From positions 372,001 to 436,000 of the forward strand of contig NZ_FNHV01000006.1 in assembly GCF_900103585.1 (NCBI RefSeq): a stretch of 64,000 nt of DNA. The letters run 5' to 3'. Both the position numbers and the translations under genes were made by a program. Origin of the DNA: Streptomyces sp. cf386 (GTDB lineage Bacteria; Actinomycetota; Actinomycetes; Streptomycetales; Streptomycetaceae). The notes under the pieces were generated by a model, which ran no database searches, was not told the origin of the DNA, and saw nothing but the letters and a program-made list of their open reading frames with translations. Below are positions 47,360-55,271 of this stretch, piece after piece; within the stretch, counting starts at the first letter, position 1, and every line of letters starts with the position of its first letter.

Positions 47360-48652
47360 TCAGCTGCGCGGACCGTTGTCCGCGGTGACCCGCTCCGGAC
47401 GGGCCCCGGCCCCCTGCCCTTCGAGGTCCTTCTTGCCGATCGGTATCTCACTGCCGTCGGGGCCGACGCGGAGCAGCCGCAGCAGCGGGCCCGTCATCGC
47501 GGTGGTCAGTACGGCCATCACCACCATCACCGAGTAGAAGGACTGGTTGATGAGGTGGGCGTCCAGACCCACCGTGAGAATGACGATCTCGGTGAGTCCA
47601 CGGGTGTTCATCAGCACGGAGATCGGCAAGGCACCGCGGTGCGGGATCCCGACCATCCGGGCGGCGAGGTACACACCGACCGCCTTGGTGGCGATGGCCA
47701 CCGTGAGCACCAGGGCCAGGACCCCCAGCAGGGACACGTCCAGGCCCTTGAAGTCGACCTTCATACCCGCGTTGACGAAGTACAGCGGCAGCAGAACGGC
47801 GCCCAGCAGCTCCAACTTGCCCACCACACCGGCGTGTTCACCCGCCGAGACGGAGCGGGGCAGGACGGCGCCGAAGGCGAAGGCACCGAAGATGAAGTGA
47901 ATCCCCAGCCACTCGGTGGCGGCGCACGACAGGGCGAGTCCGACCACCAGGGTCGGGAGCAGGGCGGCGGCCAGTTGCTCGCGCCGCTCGGCCGCCCGCA
48001 GCAGGGCCGCCAGCAGCGGACGCACCACGGTGGCCATCAGGATCAGATAGCCCGGGAGCAGCACCATGTTCCACTGGCCTGTGGCGCCGACGTAGGCGAC
48101 GACACCGGCCAGACCGCTCCAGGCCGCCAGGTCGCCGACAGCTGCGGCGGCCAGCGCGACCCCGCCGATCGGCGAGCGGTTCAGCCCCCGGTCCGACAGG
48201 ATCCTGGCCAGCACCGGGAAGGCGGTCACCGACATGGCGACCCCGGTGAACAGCACGAACGCCGTGTGGTTTCCCGGCGCGTAGGTCTGCGCCAGCGGAA
48301 CGGCCGCCGCGATTCCGCCGGCCAGCGGGAGCAGCACGCTGCCGCCGGCCACACCCAGCGTGGCCCGAGCGCGGCCGCGCAGCAGCGCGATGTCGAGCTC
48401 ACGGCCGATCATGAACATGAACGCGGCCAGGCCGATGTTGGCCAGGGCTCCCAGCATCGGCTTCACGTCAGCGGGGAAGAGGGTGTCACTCACCGTGCTC
48501 GACAGCACCATCGGGCTGAGCGCCACGCCCGCGATGATCTCTCCGACCACGGCGGGCTGGCCCACGCGCCGGGCCGCGGCGCCGAAGACCACAGCCGCGC
48601 CGAGCACGGTCGCCACCGCTATGAAGAAGGTCGCGATGGGATTGCCGGTCAT
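47360..48652 (-). CDS. CPA2-family cation/proton antiporter
   Basis: A 430-residue membrane protein of the KefB/NapA-like Na+(K+)/H+ exchanger family, with about 12 membrane segments. Landmarks are VGQPAVVGEIIAGVALSP in the second helix, FMIGRELD in the fourth, VGDLAAWS (the ion-binding Asp region) and MNTRGLTEIVIL near the end. The regulatory RCK/TrkA-N domain found in Kef channels is absent. Similar antiporters sit in several NRPS/PKS clusters, where they may help export or ion balance. It is 72 bases after the iron-enzyme gene, in the mbtH unit. Confidence 0.85.
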   Translation of the reverse strand: MTGNPIATFFIAVATVLGAAVVFGAAARRVGQPAVVGEIIAGVALSPMVLSSTVSDTLFPADVKPMLGALANIGLAAFMFMIGRELDIALLRGRARATLGVAGGSVLLPLAGGIAAAVPLAQTYAPGNHTAFVLFTGVAMSVTAFPVLARILSDRGLNRSPIGGVALAAAAVGDLAAWSGLAGVVAYVGATGQWNMVLLPGYLILMATVVRPLLAALLRAAERREQLAAALLPTLVVGLALSCAATEWLGIHFIFGAFAFGAVLPRSVSAGEHAGVVGKLELLGAVLLPLYFVNAGMKVDFKGLDVSLLGVLALVLTVAIATKAVGVYLAARMVGIPHRGALPISVLMNTRGLTEIVILTVGLDAHLINQSFYSVMVVMAVLTTAMTGPLLRLLRVGPDGSEIPIGKKDLEGQGAGARPERVTADNGPRS

Positions 48653-48724
48653 GAGCCGTCTCCGATTCGGTTCGAACCCGCGGACCGCCGGGGCACGGTG
48701 TGTCGCGCCCCGGCAGCGGGCGGA

Positions 48725-49711
48725 TCAGGTCAGGTAGGCGTTGTTCGGGTTGAGCGAGGTGCCGAACAGCGGCACGACCTTGTGCTCGCTGATGTCGAGG
48801 TTCGAACCGTCGAAGGTGTCGGCGGTGGTGCGCTGCGGATACACCCAGGTGTCGCCGAGGGTGTAGCGGGCGTTGACCGCGAGCCGCTTCTTGGCGGTGG
48901 GCAGGGAGGCGCGGGACCGGTGCATGCAGCGCTCGCTGAAGATGACGTACTCGCCCTTCTTCATCGGCATGGTCTCGGTGTCGGCCGGATCGACCTCGAA
49001 AGGCTCGGTGACCACGGCGAGCAGGCCGGCGCAGAACGTGTCGAAGATCTCGAAGAGTTCATCGAGGGAGTACTTGTCCGTGTCGATGCCCTCGAACACC
49101 CTGCGCGTGTCGATGTCGAGCACCAGGCTGTTGTTGGCCGCCTTGGCGAGCAACTCCTCCTTGGTGCGCACCCGGTTGCGCGGATCGACGAAGGCACCGG
49201 ACTCGTTGAGCTGGACCATCCGCTTCGGGTAGGTGAGGCGCTGGGAGCCCTTGATGAACTCCATGACGCCGTCGTCCTCGGAGACGTCGGTGAGCGCCAG
49301 CCAGAGCGTCCAGTCCCACTCGCCTGCCGGGTTCATCGGGAAAAGCGCCGGCCGGTGCCCGCCGACTTCCTCACCGTCGAAGTAGCCGTATTCCTGGTGC
49401 CATTCGATCGCGCCGTCGCCGGGGAACTTCTCGAACAGCTTGGTGCGCCACAGCAGCAGCGATTCGGCACCGAGGGTGTCCTGCAACGTCCGGACCAGTT
49501 CGGGAGCGGACAGCAGCTCGCGAATCTGGTCATTGATGAGGTGCCAGTCGCGCAGCGAATAGCGTTTGTACATGGGATGAGTCGGCGCGTTCTCCAGCAT
49601 GTCGCTGTAGAATTCGGCGATCTGATCGAGGGCCTCGATCGAGGCAAAGCGCGGGAACGGACCGACGAAGCCGTTCTTGACGAGCGACTCACGGGGCGTC
49701 AGGTCGGACAT
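48725..49711 (-). CDS. SyrB2-family non-heme iron/2-oxoglutarate enzyme with an HxE triad (probable hydroxylase)
   Basis: A 328-residue enzyme of the phytanoyl-CoA-dioxygenase fold. It follows SyrB2 closely in order of motifs: NGFVGPF at the N-terminus, LLLWRTKLFEKFPGDG, then WHQEYGYF and a distal CMHRSR (His near residue 263). SyrB2-type halogenases have Ala two residues after the first His (HQA); here it is Glu (HQE, residues about 103-105), which should restore the iron-binding carboxylate of hydroxylases. The likely substrate is an amino acid held on a carrier domain of this cluster. ATG 49711 was chosen because GGAGGG lies 4 bases upstream. It starts 13 bases after mbtH. Confidence 0.83.
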   Translation of the reverse strand: MSDLTPRESLVKNGFVGPFPRFASIEALDQIAEFYSDMLENAPTHPMYKRYSLRDWHLINDQIRELLSAPELVRTLQDTLGAESLLLWRTKLFEKFPGDGAIEWHQEYGYFDGEEVGGHRPALFPMNPAGEWDWTLWLALTDVSEDDGVMEFIKGSQRLTYPKRMVQLNESGAFVDPRNRVRTKEELLAKAANNSLVLDIDTRRVFEGIDTDKYSLDELFEIFDTFCAGLLAVVTEPFEVDPADTETMPMKKGEYVIFSERCMHRSRASLPTAKKRLAVNARYTLGDTWVYPQRTTADTFDGSNLDISEHKVVPLFGTSLNPNNAYLT

Positions 49712-49724
49712 GAAGCCCTCCATT

Positions 49725-49949
49725 TCAATTACGGATTTTCCGGGAATCTTCGATCACCAAGCTCTTCGGCCGCATGTCGCTCCACGACTGGGCGACGTAC
49801 GTCAGGCATGCCTCGCGGTCGGCCTCGCCGAAGGCGGTCGTCCAGCCGGCCGGGATCTCGGCGAAGGAGGGCCACAGTGAGTGCTGGCCCTCGGAGTTGA
49901 CCAGGACGAAGTAGGCGCTGTCCGCGTCCTCGAAGGGGTTTTTCACCAC
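49725..49949 (-). CDS. MbtH-like adenylation-domain partner
   Basis: A protein of about 74 residues with all MbtH hallmarks: NPFED at the start, VLVNSEGQHSLWPSF, PAGWTTAFG and the WSDMRPKSL end. MbtH proteins bind adenylation domains and are often needed for their activity. The start is uncertain: two adjacent GTG codons (49949, 49946) give the typical family length, and ATG 49979 would add about 10 residues. It is the first gene of the unit with the iron enzyme and antiporter, and probably serves all five adenylation domains here. Confidence 0.9.
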   Translation of the reverse strand: MVKNPFEDADSAYFVLVNSEGQHSLWPSFAEIPAGWTTAFGEADREACLTYVAQSWSDMRPKSLVIEDSRKIRN

Positions 49950-50436
49950 CGAAAAGTGCCTTTCTGTATGGATTCGCATCCCGCGGGAAGCCAAGGGCGT
50001 CGTGCGGGACGGCCCTACAAGAAGGCACAAGAACGGCTGTCCGACGGCGAATCGCGAGTGGCAGAGATCAACATGCCGTCAGCGGCAATGCGTCCACTCG
50101 CGTCGTCCACAGCCTGCACAAGTCTGCGTCCCCCGCATTTGTGCTACCCCCGAAATCGCTTCCCCTGCCGGTCGAGCAAGGATCTTTCGCGATCAGCCGC
50201 CCCAGCCGGTGTCATGCAGGAAAACGCATGCGGTCAGGAGCGGGATAAACAGGTACCTCATCTGTCCCATGTGTCCTTTCAGTACCTTCCCGAGGTTGCC
50301 GTTGTGCGGCTCGCCCCGGTGATACACGACCTGGTATGGCGCCGAACTCCACCCTGTCAGGTAACAGTTTCCCCAACCACCTTTGTGGTAGATCATGAAT
50401 ATGCATGACACCGTCATGAGGAGGGGGAGTAAGTGA
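49950..50436. promoter_or_regulatory. Divergent regulatory region between mbtH and the regulator gene
   Basis: About 480 bases hold the promoters of the mbtH unit (minus) and the regulator (plus). No convincing gene was seen. A perfect inverted repeat ACCAC-CTTT-GTGGT lies at 50376-50389, 48 bases before the regulator start. TTTGTGCT at 50138-50145 resembles its half-site. The regulator has the strong ribosome-binding site GGAGGGGGAG before its ATG. Confidence 0.5.
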
Positions 50437-51465
50437 ATGATTAGCAATCATACGGGCTCAATCGACAGCAAATGCCGTGATCACGCCAAGAAGGTGGTAT
50501 ACCGGCACCTGCTCCAACGACCGTCCGCCGGCCTCGCGGAGGCTCTCGACGACCTGGGCCTGCCGCCCGAATGCGCTGACCACGCAGTGGCGGACCTGGT
50601 GGAACTCGGCCTCGTGCACAAGGGTTCGGAGCAGTCGCCGGTGGCCGTGGCACCGGAACGGGCGGTCGAACGTGTTCTCGCCCCCATGGAGCGCGTCCTG
50701 CTCTCCCAGCGCCATCGCATCGAGGCCATGCGCGACCAGTTGATGGACCTCGCCCCGATCTACTCGGAGTGGCTCACGGGGGAGCGTTCCGACGGCTCGC
50801 TGGAGTACCTGGTCACCCTGGACCAGGCGCTCGCGACCATCACCAAGCTGTCCACGACCGCCGAGACCGAGGTGTTGACCGCACAGCCGGGCGGCGGACG
50901 CAAGGCCGACATCCTGGAGGAGGCGATCGGCCGGGACGAGGCGATGCTCGAACGCGGCGTCCGCATGCGCACCCTGTACCAGCACACCGCCCGGTTCAGC
51001 CATGGGACGCGCGCCTACGTCGAGCGGGTCTCCCGGCTGGGTGCCGAAGTCCGGACGATGGACGACGAGTTCATGCGCCTGTTGCTCTTCGACCGAAAGA
51101 CGGCCGTCATCGGCGTCCAGGGCGACATGAACGCCGCGATCGTGGTCCGCGAGCCCAACCTCGTGCACTTCATCGCCAGCACCTTCGACATCTGGTGGCT
51201 CACCGCGGCCCGCTTCCCCCTGGACTGGCGGAACGACGAGGTCGCCGACGTCGCGGAACAGCTCAAGCGACGGATCGCCCTGCTCCTCAGCGAGGGCGTG
51301 TCCGATCAGGTGATCGCGAAGCGCATGGCCATGTCCGTGCGCACCTGTCGACGGCACATCGCCGAGATCATGGAACGGCTCGGGGCCGACAGCCGGTTCC
51401 AGGCGGGCTATCTGCTCGGCGTCCAACGGGCGGCCGGCACGGGGCCGTTCACCTCACCGCAGTGA
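50437..51465 (+). CDS. TrmB-like/LuxR-type transcriptional regulator, probable cluster regulator
   Basis: A 342-residue regulator. The N-terminus (about residues 12-65) reads as a TrmB-like winged helix (VYRHLLQRPSAGLAEALDDLG). The middle part resembles the phospholipase-D-like sensor region of that group. The C-terminus is a LuxR-type helix-turn-helix (LLSEGVSDQVIAKRMAMSVRTCRRHIAEIMERLG, about residues 280-315 in short form). Such TrmB-LuxR proteins are common single-gene regulators of Streptomyces clusters. It is divergent from mbtH, at the outer edge of the cluster, and an inverted repeat in its promoter suggests autoregulation. Confidence 0.82.
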   Translation: MISNHTGSIDSKCRDHAKKVVYRHLLQRPSAGLAEALDDLGLPPECADHAVADLVELGLVHKGSEQSPVAVAPERAVERVLAPMERVLLSQRHRIEAMRDQLMDLAPIYSEWLTGERSDGSLEYLVTLDQALATITKLSTTAETEVLTAQPGGGRKADILEEAIGRDEAMLERGVRMRTLYQHTARFSHGTRAYVERVSRLGAEVRTMDDEFMRLLLFDRKTAVIGVQGDMNAAIVVREPNLVHFIASTFDIWWLTAARFPLDWRNDEVADVAEQLKRRIALLLSEGVSDQVIAKRMAMSVRTCRRHIAEIMERLGADSRFQAGYLLGVQRAAGTGPFTSPQ

Positions 51466-51493
51466 CCCGGGCCGAGTCAGCGGTGCGGCGAGG

Positions 51494-53734
51494 TCAGTCG
51501 GACGAGGCGCTCGCCGAAGGCACGAGCACACCCTTCTTCAGGAAGCCCATGTCCTCGTACAACGGCGTCCCGAATCCGAAGGCGCCCGCGTTGGCGACGT
51601 TCGTCCGCGCCGCCGTGAGCTGGGGGCGCTGGTAGAGGGGGATGGAGCCGGCCGCCGCCCAGATACGGGAGTCGGCCTTGCGGATCAGGGAGCGGGACTC
51701 GGACTCGTCGAGGGTGGCGATCGCCTGGTCGAAGAGCTGGTCGACCTGGTCGGTGCCGACGCGCGTGTAGTTCTGCTCGACGTTCAGCGAGCCGTCGGCG
51801 GCCGGTACCGGCTTGGCGTAGATGGGACGGGCGTCGGTGGCGGGGTAGGCGGAGGTGGGCCAGGAGTAGAGGGCCAGGTCGTACTGACCGGACGCGATGT
51901 GGTCCTTGAAGTAGCTCTCGTCCGAGACCTTGGTGATCGCCGTGCGGATGCCGACCCGCTCCAGCATCAGGCCGATCCGGTCCGCCACCGTGCGCAGCGT
52001 CTGGGAGCCCTCCCCCGCCGGCACCACGAAGCGCAGCGTCAGCGGCTTGCCGCCCTTGGCCAGCGGCCGGGCCGCCGCACCCGCCGGCGCGGGGGTCCCC
52101 TGGGGGGCGTAGGCGCCGGGCGCCGCGCCCTGCTGCAGCTGGCTGTTGCCGTACTGCTTGCCGTCCTGGGCGAGGTGCTTCCCCTCGCGGCTCTCGCCGC
52201 CGTCCGCCTTGTCGTCCCCTCCGACGATGTACGTCCCGTCGTCCCCGCCCGGCGACTCCGAGCGCTTCCCGGCGTCCTTCTCGGCGCCCTTCTCGGCGCC
52301 CTTCCCACCGTCCTTCTCGGCGCCCTTCCGAGCATCCTTCTCGTCCTTCTCGGCCTTCTCGTCCTTCTCGGCCTTTGCGGACTTCTTCCCCTCCGGTCCT
52401 GCCGCCTTCTCCCCCTTCTTCGCCTCCTTGATCGGCCCGCCCGACACCCATCCGGCGTCCGCGAGCAGCGCCTGTGCCTCCGCCGTGTCCTGGCCGCCGA
52501 TCGCCCCGCTGTTGTCGGCGTACGCGAACTGGCCGGACAGTGCGAGGTGGCTGCCGACCGGCTCGGCGGGCAGGCCCAGCGGGGCGAGGACCAGCTTCGC
52601 CAGTTCCTTGCGGTCGATCGCGCGGGCCACGGCCCGGCGCACCCGTTCGTCGGCGAGCGGACCCTCGGCGCCGTTGAGGGCGAGCTGGGTGTACGTCGGT
52701 TCCAGGGACTTGCGCACCTCGAAGCCCCGGAAGGCCGCCGCCTCGCGGCGCTGCTCGGGGGTCGTCCGGCGCCGGTCGGGGCCCATCAGCGGCGAACCGG
52801 AAGCGGCCGGCGTACCGCCGGCACTGGCCGTCGCGGCCCTCGGCGGCGCGGCGAGCGCGATGCGCCGGGCCGCGGCGGGGTCGATCTCGGCCAGGTCGAG
52901 ATGTCCGGCGGCCAGCGCGGCGGCACGCTCGTCGCGCGGCACGGCCCGCAGCAGGATCTCGTTGAGCTTGGCCCGCTGTCCCCACCAGCGGGGGTTGCGG
53001 GTGAGCCGTACCTGGTCCTTCTTGCGGTCGATCTTCTGCACCGCGAACGGCCCGGCGCTGACCTTCAGCTTTCCTCGCGCCCCGTCGTTGAACGAGTCCG
53101 GCGTGCCCATGACCTCCTTCGGGTACAGCGGCGAGAACAGCGACCGCCAGTCCGCGTACGGCCGCCCGAAGGTCACCCGGACCTCCAGATCGCCCTTGCC
53201 GCGCTCGATCTCCTCGATCCGGTCGTAGCCGGCGTTGCGGGCGGTCCAGTAGGCGCTGTCCCGGCCGGACAGGGCCCGCCACTGGGCGGCGAAGTCGGCG
53301 GCGCCGATCTCCCGGCCGTCGCTCCAGACGGCCTGCTGGTTGAGCTTGTACAGGACGACCTGCTTGGGCTCGGTCTCGACGATCTTGGCGGACTCCAGGT
53401 AGTCCGGGTTGCGCTCCGGACGGCCGCCCTGATCGAGCCGGAACATCGAGGGCAGGGTGGCCTGCGCGATCCGGGTGGTGGTCGCGTCGGCGTCCGACTG
53501 GAAGGTGTTCAGCGTCTCCGGCACGGCGTCCACGGCCCACCGCAGCGTGCCGCCGTCGGCGATCTGCGCCCGGTCGGCCGAGCCGATGTCCTGCCCGGCC
53601 AGTGGCTTTCCGGCCGGGTCCGGGTCACTGCAGCCGGCGAGTGCGGGCACCGCGAGCACGCCCGCGGCGAGGAAGCCGACGCAGCGCATGACCGCGGTGC
53701 GGCCAGGCCTGGGTCCGAAGCCGTCGTAGGACAT
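51494..53734 (-). CDS. Peptide-binding-family lipoprotein with a long charged insertion
   Basis: A 746-residue SBP_bac_5 lipoprotein, well above the usual 530-600. ATG 53734 has GGAGGT 8 bases upstream. Signal peptide MRCVGFLAAGVLAVP lies inside the N-terminus, with lipobox LAGC near residue 34. The two lobes of the fold are separated by a low-complexity stretch (about residues 430-560) rich in Lys, Glu, Asp, Gly and Ala, with repeats such as KAEKDEKAEKDEK and KGAEKDGGKGAEK. No permease or ATPase gene adjoins, so it may be an orphan receptor or have a non-transport role like LpqW-type proteins. The ends of this gene and of the regulator converge with a 28-base gap. Confidence 0.85.
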   Translation of the reverse strand: MSYDGFGPRPGRTAVMRCVGFLAAGVLAVPALAGCSDPDPAGKPLAGQDIGSADRAQIADGGTLRWAVDAVPETLNTFQSDADATTTRIAQATLPSMFRLDQGGRPERNPDYLESAKIVETEPKQVVLYKLNQQAVWSDGREIGAADFAAQWRALSGRDSAYWTARNAGYDRIEEIERGKGDLEVRVTFGRPYADWRSLFSPLYPKEVMGTPDSFNDGARGKLKVSAGPFAVQKIDRKKDQVRLTRNPRWWGQRAKLNEILLRAVPRDERAAALAAGHLDLAEIDPAAARRIALAAPPRAATASAGGTPAASGSPLMGPDRRRTTPEQRREAAAFRGFEVRKSLEPTYTQLALNGAEGPLADERVRRAVARAIDRKELAKLVLAPLGLPAEPVGSHLALSGQFAYADNSGAIGGQDTAEAQALLADAGWVSGGPIKEAKKGEKAAGPEGKKSAKAEKDEKAEKDEKDARKGAEKDGGKGAEKGAEKDAGKRSESPGGDDGTYIVGGDDKADGGESREGKHLAQDGKQYGNSQLQQGAAPGAYAPQGTPAPAGAAARPLAKGGKPLTLRFVVPAGEGSQTLRTVADRIGLMLERVGIRTAITKVSDESYFKDHIASGQYDLALYSWPTSAYPATDARPIYAKPVPAADGSLNVEQNYTRVGTDQVDQLFDQAIATLDESESRSLIRKADSRIWAAAGSIPLYQRPQLTAARTNVANAGAFGFGTPLYEDMGFLKKGVLVPSASASSD

Positions 53735-54110
53735 CTCAGGTACCTCCGGGGAGCCGCTCCCGCCGGTGACGATAAGTGTGTTCTGATCACGTTTGGCGGT
53801 ATTTTGGAGTTGATCAGATCTAAGGGCCCCCACTGAAGAGGAAAGGGTTCGCCCGGCGGAGTCGACACGGCGGCGGGGACGCGCAAGGCCACCCGTGTGG
53901 AGCAACGCGCTCCCACGCGGACGGCGCGACGCGCCCCCTCGCTCCCCTCGGTCCCCCGGCGTACACAGAGCGCATGCGGGCGCGCGTCTCAGGCGTGCAA
54001 TCCGCCAATCGCTGCACATGCCTTCACAGCGACAGGTGTGACGCGCAACACTCGCAGGCGCATGAACGTTGCCACCAAGGGCCGAAGGCCCACGGAAGTG
54101 AGGTCACGTC
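53735..54110. promoter_or_regulatory. Divergent intergenic region with an inverted repeat
   Basis: About 375 bases between the lipoprotein gene and the small plus-strand gene. A perfect 8-bp inverted repeat TCTGATCA/TGATCAGA (53782-53789 and 53811-53818, 21-base spacer) lies about 50-85 bases before the lipoprotein start, in an AT-richer patch, and may be its operator. A small hairpin GGGCC-GAA-GGCCC lies at 54079-54091. No gene was seen. Confidence 0.5.
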
Positions 54111-54401
54111 ATGTCCGTGCAAGACGACCTGACAGCTGTCCAGCGCTGCCTCGACGACCTGGCCCGGTCCGTGGGCCGCCTCGAGCAGCACCTGGGCACC
54201 GGCGGGCTGGAGATGCGCCGTGTGCGCACCGACGCCGACCACCTGCGCGAGAGCGTGGCGCTGCTGCGGGATTCCGCCGCGTCCCCGGGCGCGCAGCGCA
54301 GGCCGGAGCTCGTCACCATCCCCGATACGCCGTACGACGACTCTCTGTGGATCGACACGGATGACGAGGGTCTCGGCGCCCGGGACCGCCGCGCCCCCTG
54401 A
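54111..54401 (+). CDS. Small conserved hypothetical protein with coiled-coil N-terminus
   Basis: A 96-residue acidic protein of unknown function. Residues about 5-55 are helical with heptad-like spacing (LTAVQRCLDDLARSVGRLEQHL); the C-terminal 35 residues are Pro/Asp-rich (TIPDTPYDDSLWIDTDD). No signal or membrane segment. GTGAGG lies 8 bases before ATG 54111 inside GTGAGGTCACG, the same start context as the system 2 binding protein. It sits 31 bases before sdhC and may be cotranscribed with it. From memory it is conserved at this place in streptomycetes. Confidence 0.75.
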   Translation: MSVQDDLTAVQRCLDDLARSVGRLEQHLGTGGLEMRRVRTDADHLRESVALLRDSAASPGAQRRPELVTIPDTPYDDSLWIDTDDEGLGARDRRAP

Positions 54402-54432
54402 TTCCACCCCCTGACCCGACCGGAGTCATCCA

Positions 54433-55254
54433 TTGGCCACTGGTACGGAACCCCATCTGAACAGCGGCGGCGTACGAACCGGTACGCGCGCCGCGATCGA
54501 CGCCCCGCACCTGCGGACCGACCGCTGGTGGCTGGCCCCCGCCGCCACCGCGGCCGGTCTGCTGGCGTTCATCGTGTACTCGACCTGGCGGGCCTTCGCC
54601 AACGCGCATTACTACGCGGCGCCGTACGTCTCCCCGTTCTACTCGCCCTGTCTGGCGGAGAACTGCGAGACCATGCGCGGCGGACCGAACTGGGACCTCT
54701 TCGGGAGCTGGTGGGGGATCTCCCCCGCGATCATCATCCTGATCTTCCCGCTCGGCTTCCGCCTGACCTGCTACTACTACCGCAAGGCCTACTACCGCGG
54801 CTTCTGGATGTCGCCCCCGGCCTGCGCGGTGGCGGAGCCGCACACGAAGTACTCCGGCGAGACCCGCTTCCCGCTGATCCTGCAGAACATCCACCGGTAC
54901 TTCTTCTACGCCGCCCTCCTGGTCGCCGGAATCCTGTCGTACGACACCGTGCTCGCCTTCCGCGACGAGCACTACGAGTGGGGCCACATGGGCCTCGGCA
55001 CGCTCGTGTTCCTCGTCAACATCGTGCTGATCTGGGCGTACACCCTCTCCTGCCACTCCTGCCGGCACATCGTCGGCGGCAAGCTCAAGCACTTCTCCAA
55101 ACACCCCGTGCGCTACCGCATGTGGCAGTGGATCGGGAAGCTCAACGCCCGCCACATGCAGCTGGCGTGGGCGTCGCTGGTGAGCGTGGCGCTCGCCGAC
55201 TTCTACGTCTATCTCGTCGCGTCCGGGGTCTTCGACGATCCGCGCTTCTTCTGA
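54433..55254 (+). CDS. sdhC: Succinate dehydrogenase membrane subunit (cytochrome b-type)
   Basis: A 273-residue membrane protein with five or six predicted helices (about residues 35-55, 95-115, 160-180, 195-215 and 245-265). It contains NIHRYFF and SCHSCRHIVGG, with His residues in or near helices that could bind heme. It precedes the flavoprotein and iron-sulfur genes, which identifies it as the membrane anchor of an actinobacterial succinate dehydrogenase. The start seems to be TTG 54433 with CGGAG about 10 bases upstream. Confidence 0.83.
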   Translation: MATGTEPHLNSGGVRTGTRAAIDAPHLRTDRWWLAPAATAAGLLAFIVYSTWRAFANAHYYAAPYVSPFYSPCLAENCETMRGGPNWDLFGSWWGISPAIIILIFPLGFRLTCYYYRKAYYRGFWMSPPACAVAEPHTKYSGETRFPLILQNIHRYFFYAALLVAGILSYDTVLAFRDEHYEWGHMGLGTLVFLVNIVLIWAYTLSCHSCRHIVGGKLKHFSKHPVRYRMWQWIGKLNARHMQLAWASLVSVALADFYVYLVASGVFDDPRFF

Positions 55255-55271
55255 ATGGGTGGGGCTGACTG

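Noticed and set aside
48725..49711. Non-heme iron halogenase
   Set aside because: Overall SyrB2-like, but the key Ala is Glu (HQE), so hydroxylation is more likely.
50193..50447. 84-codon minus-strand ORF with hydrophobic segments before the regulator gene
   Set aside because: It overlaps the regulator start and promoter, lacks a ribosome-binding site and has low GC at third positions, unlike real genes here.
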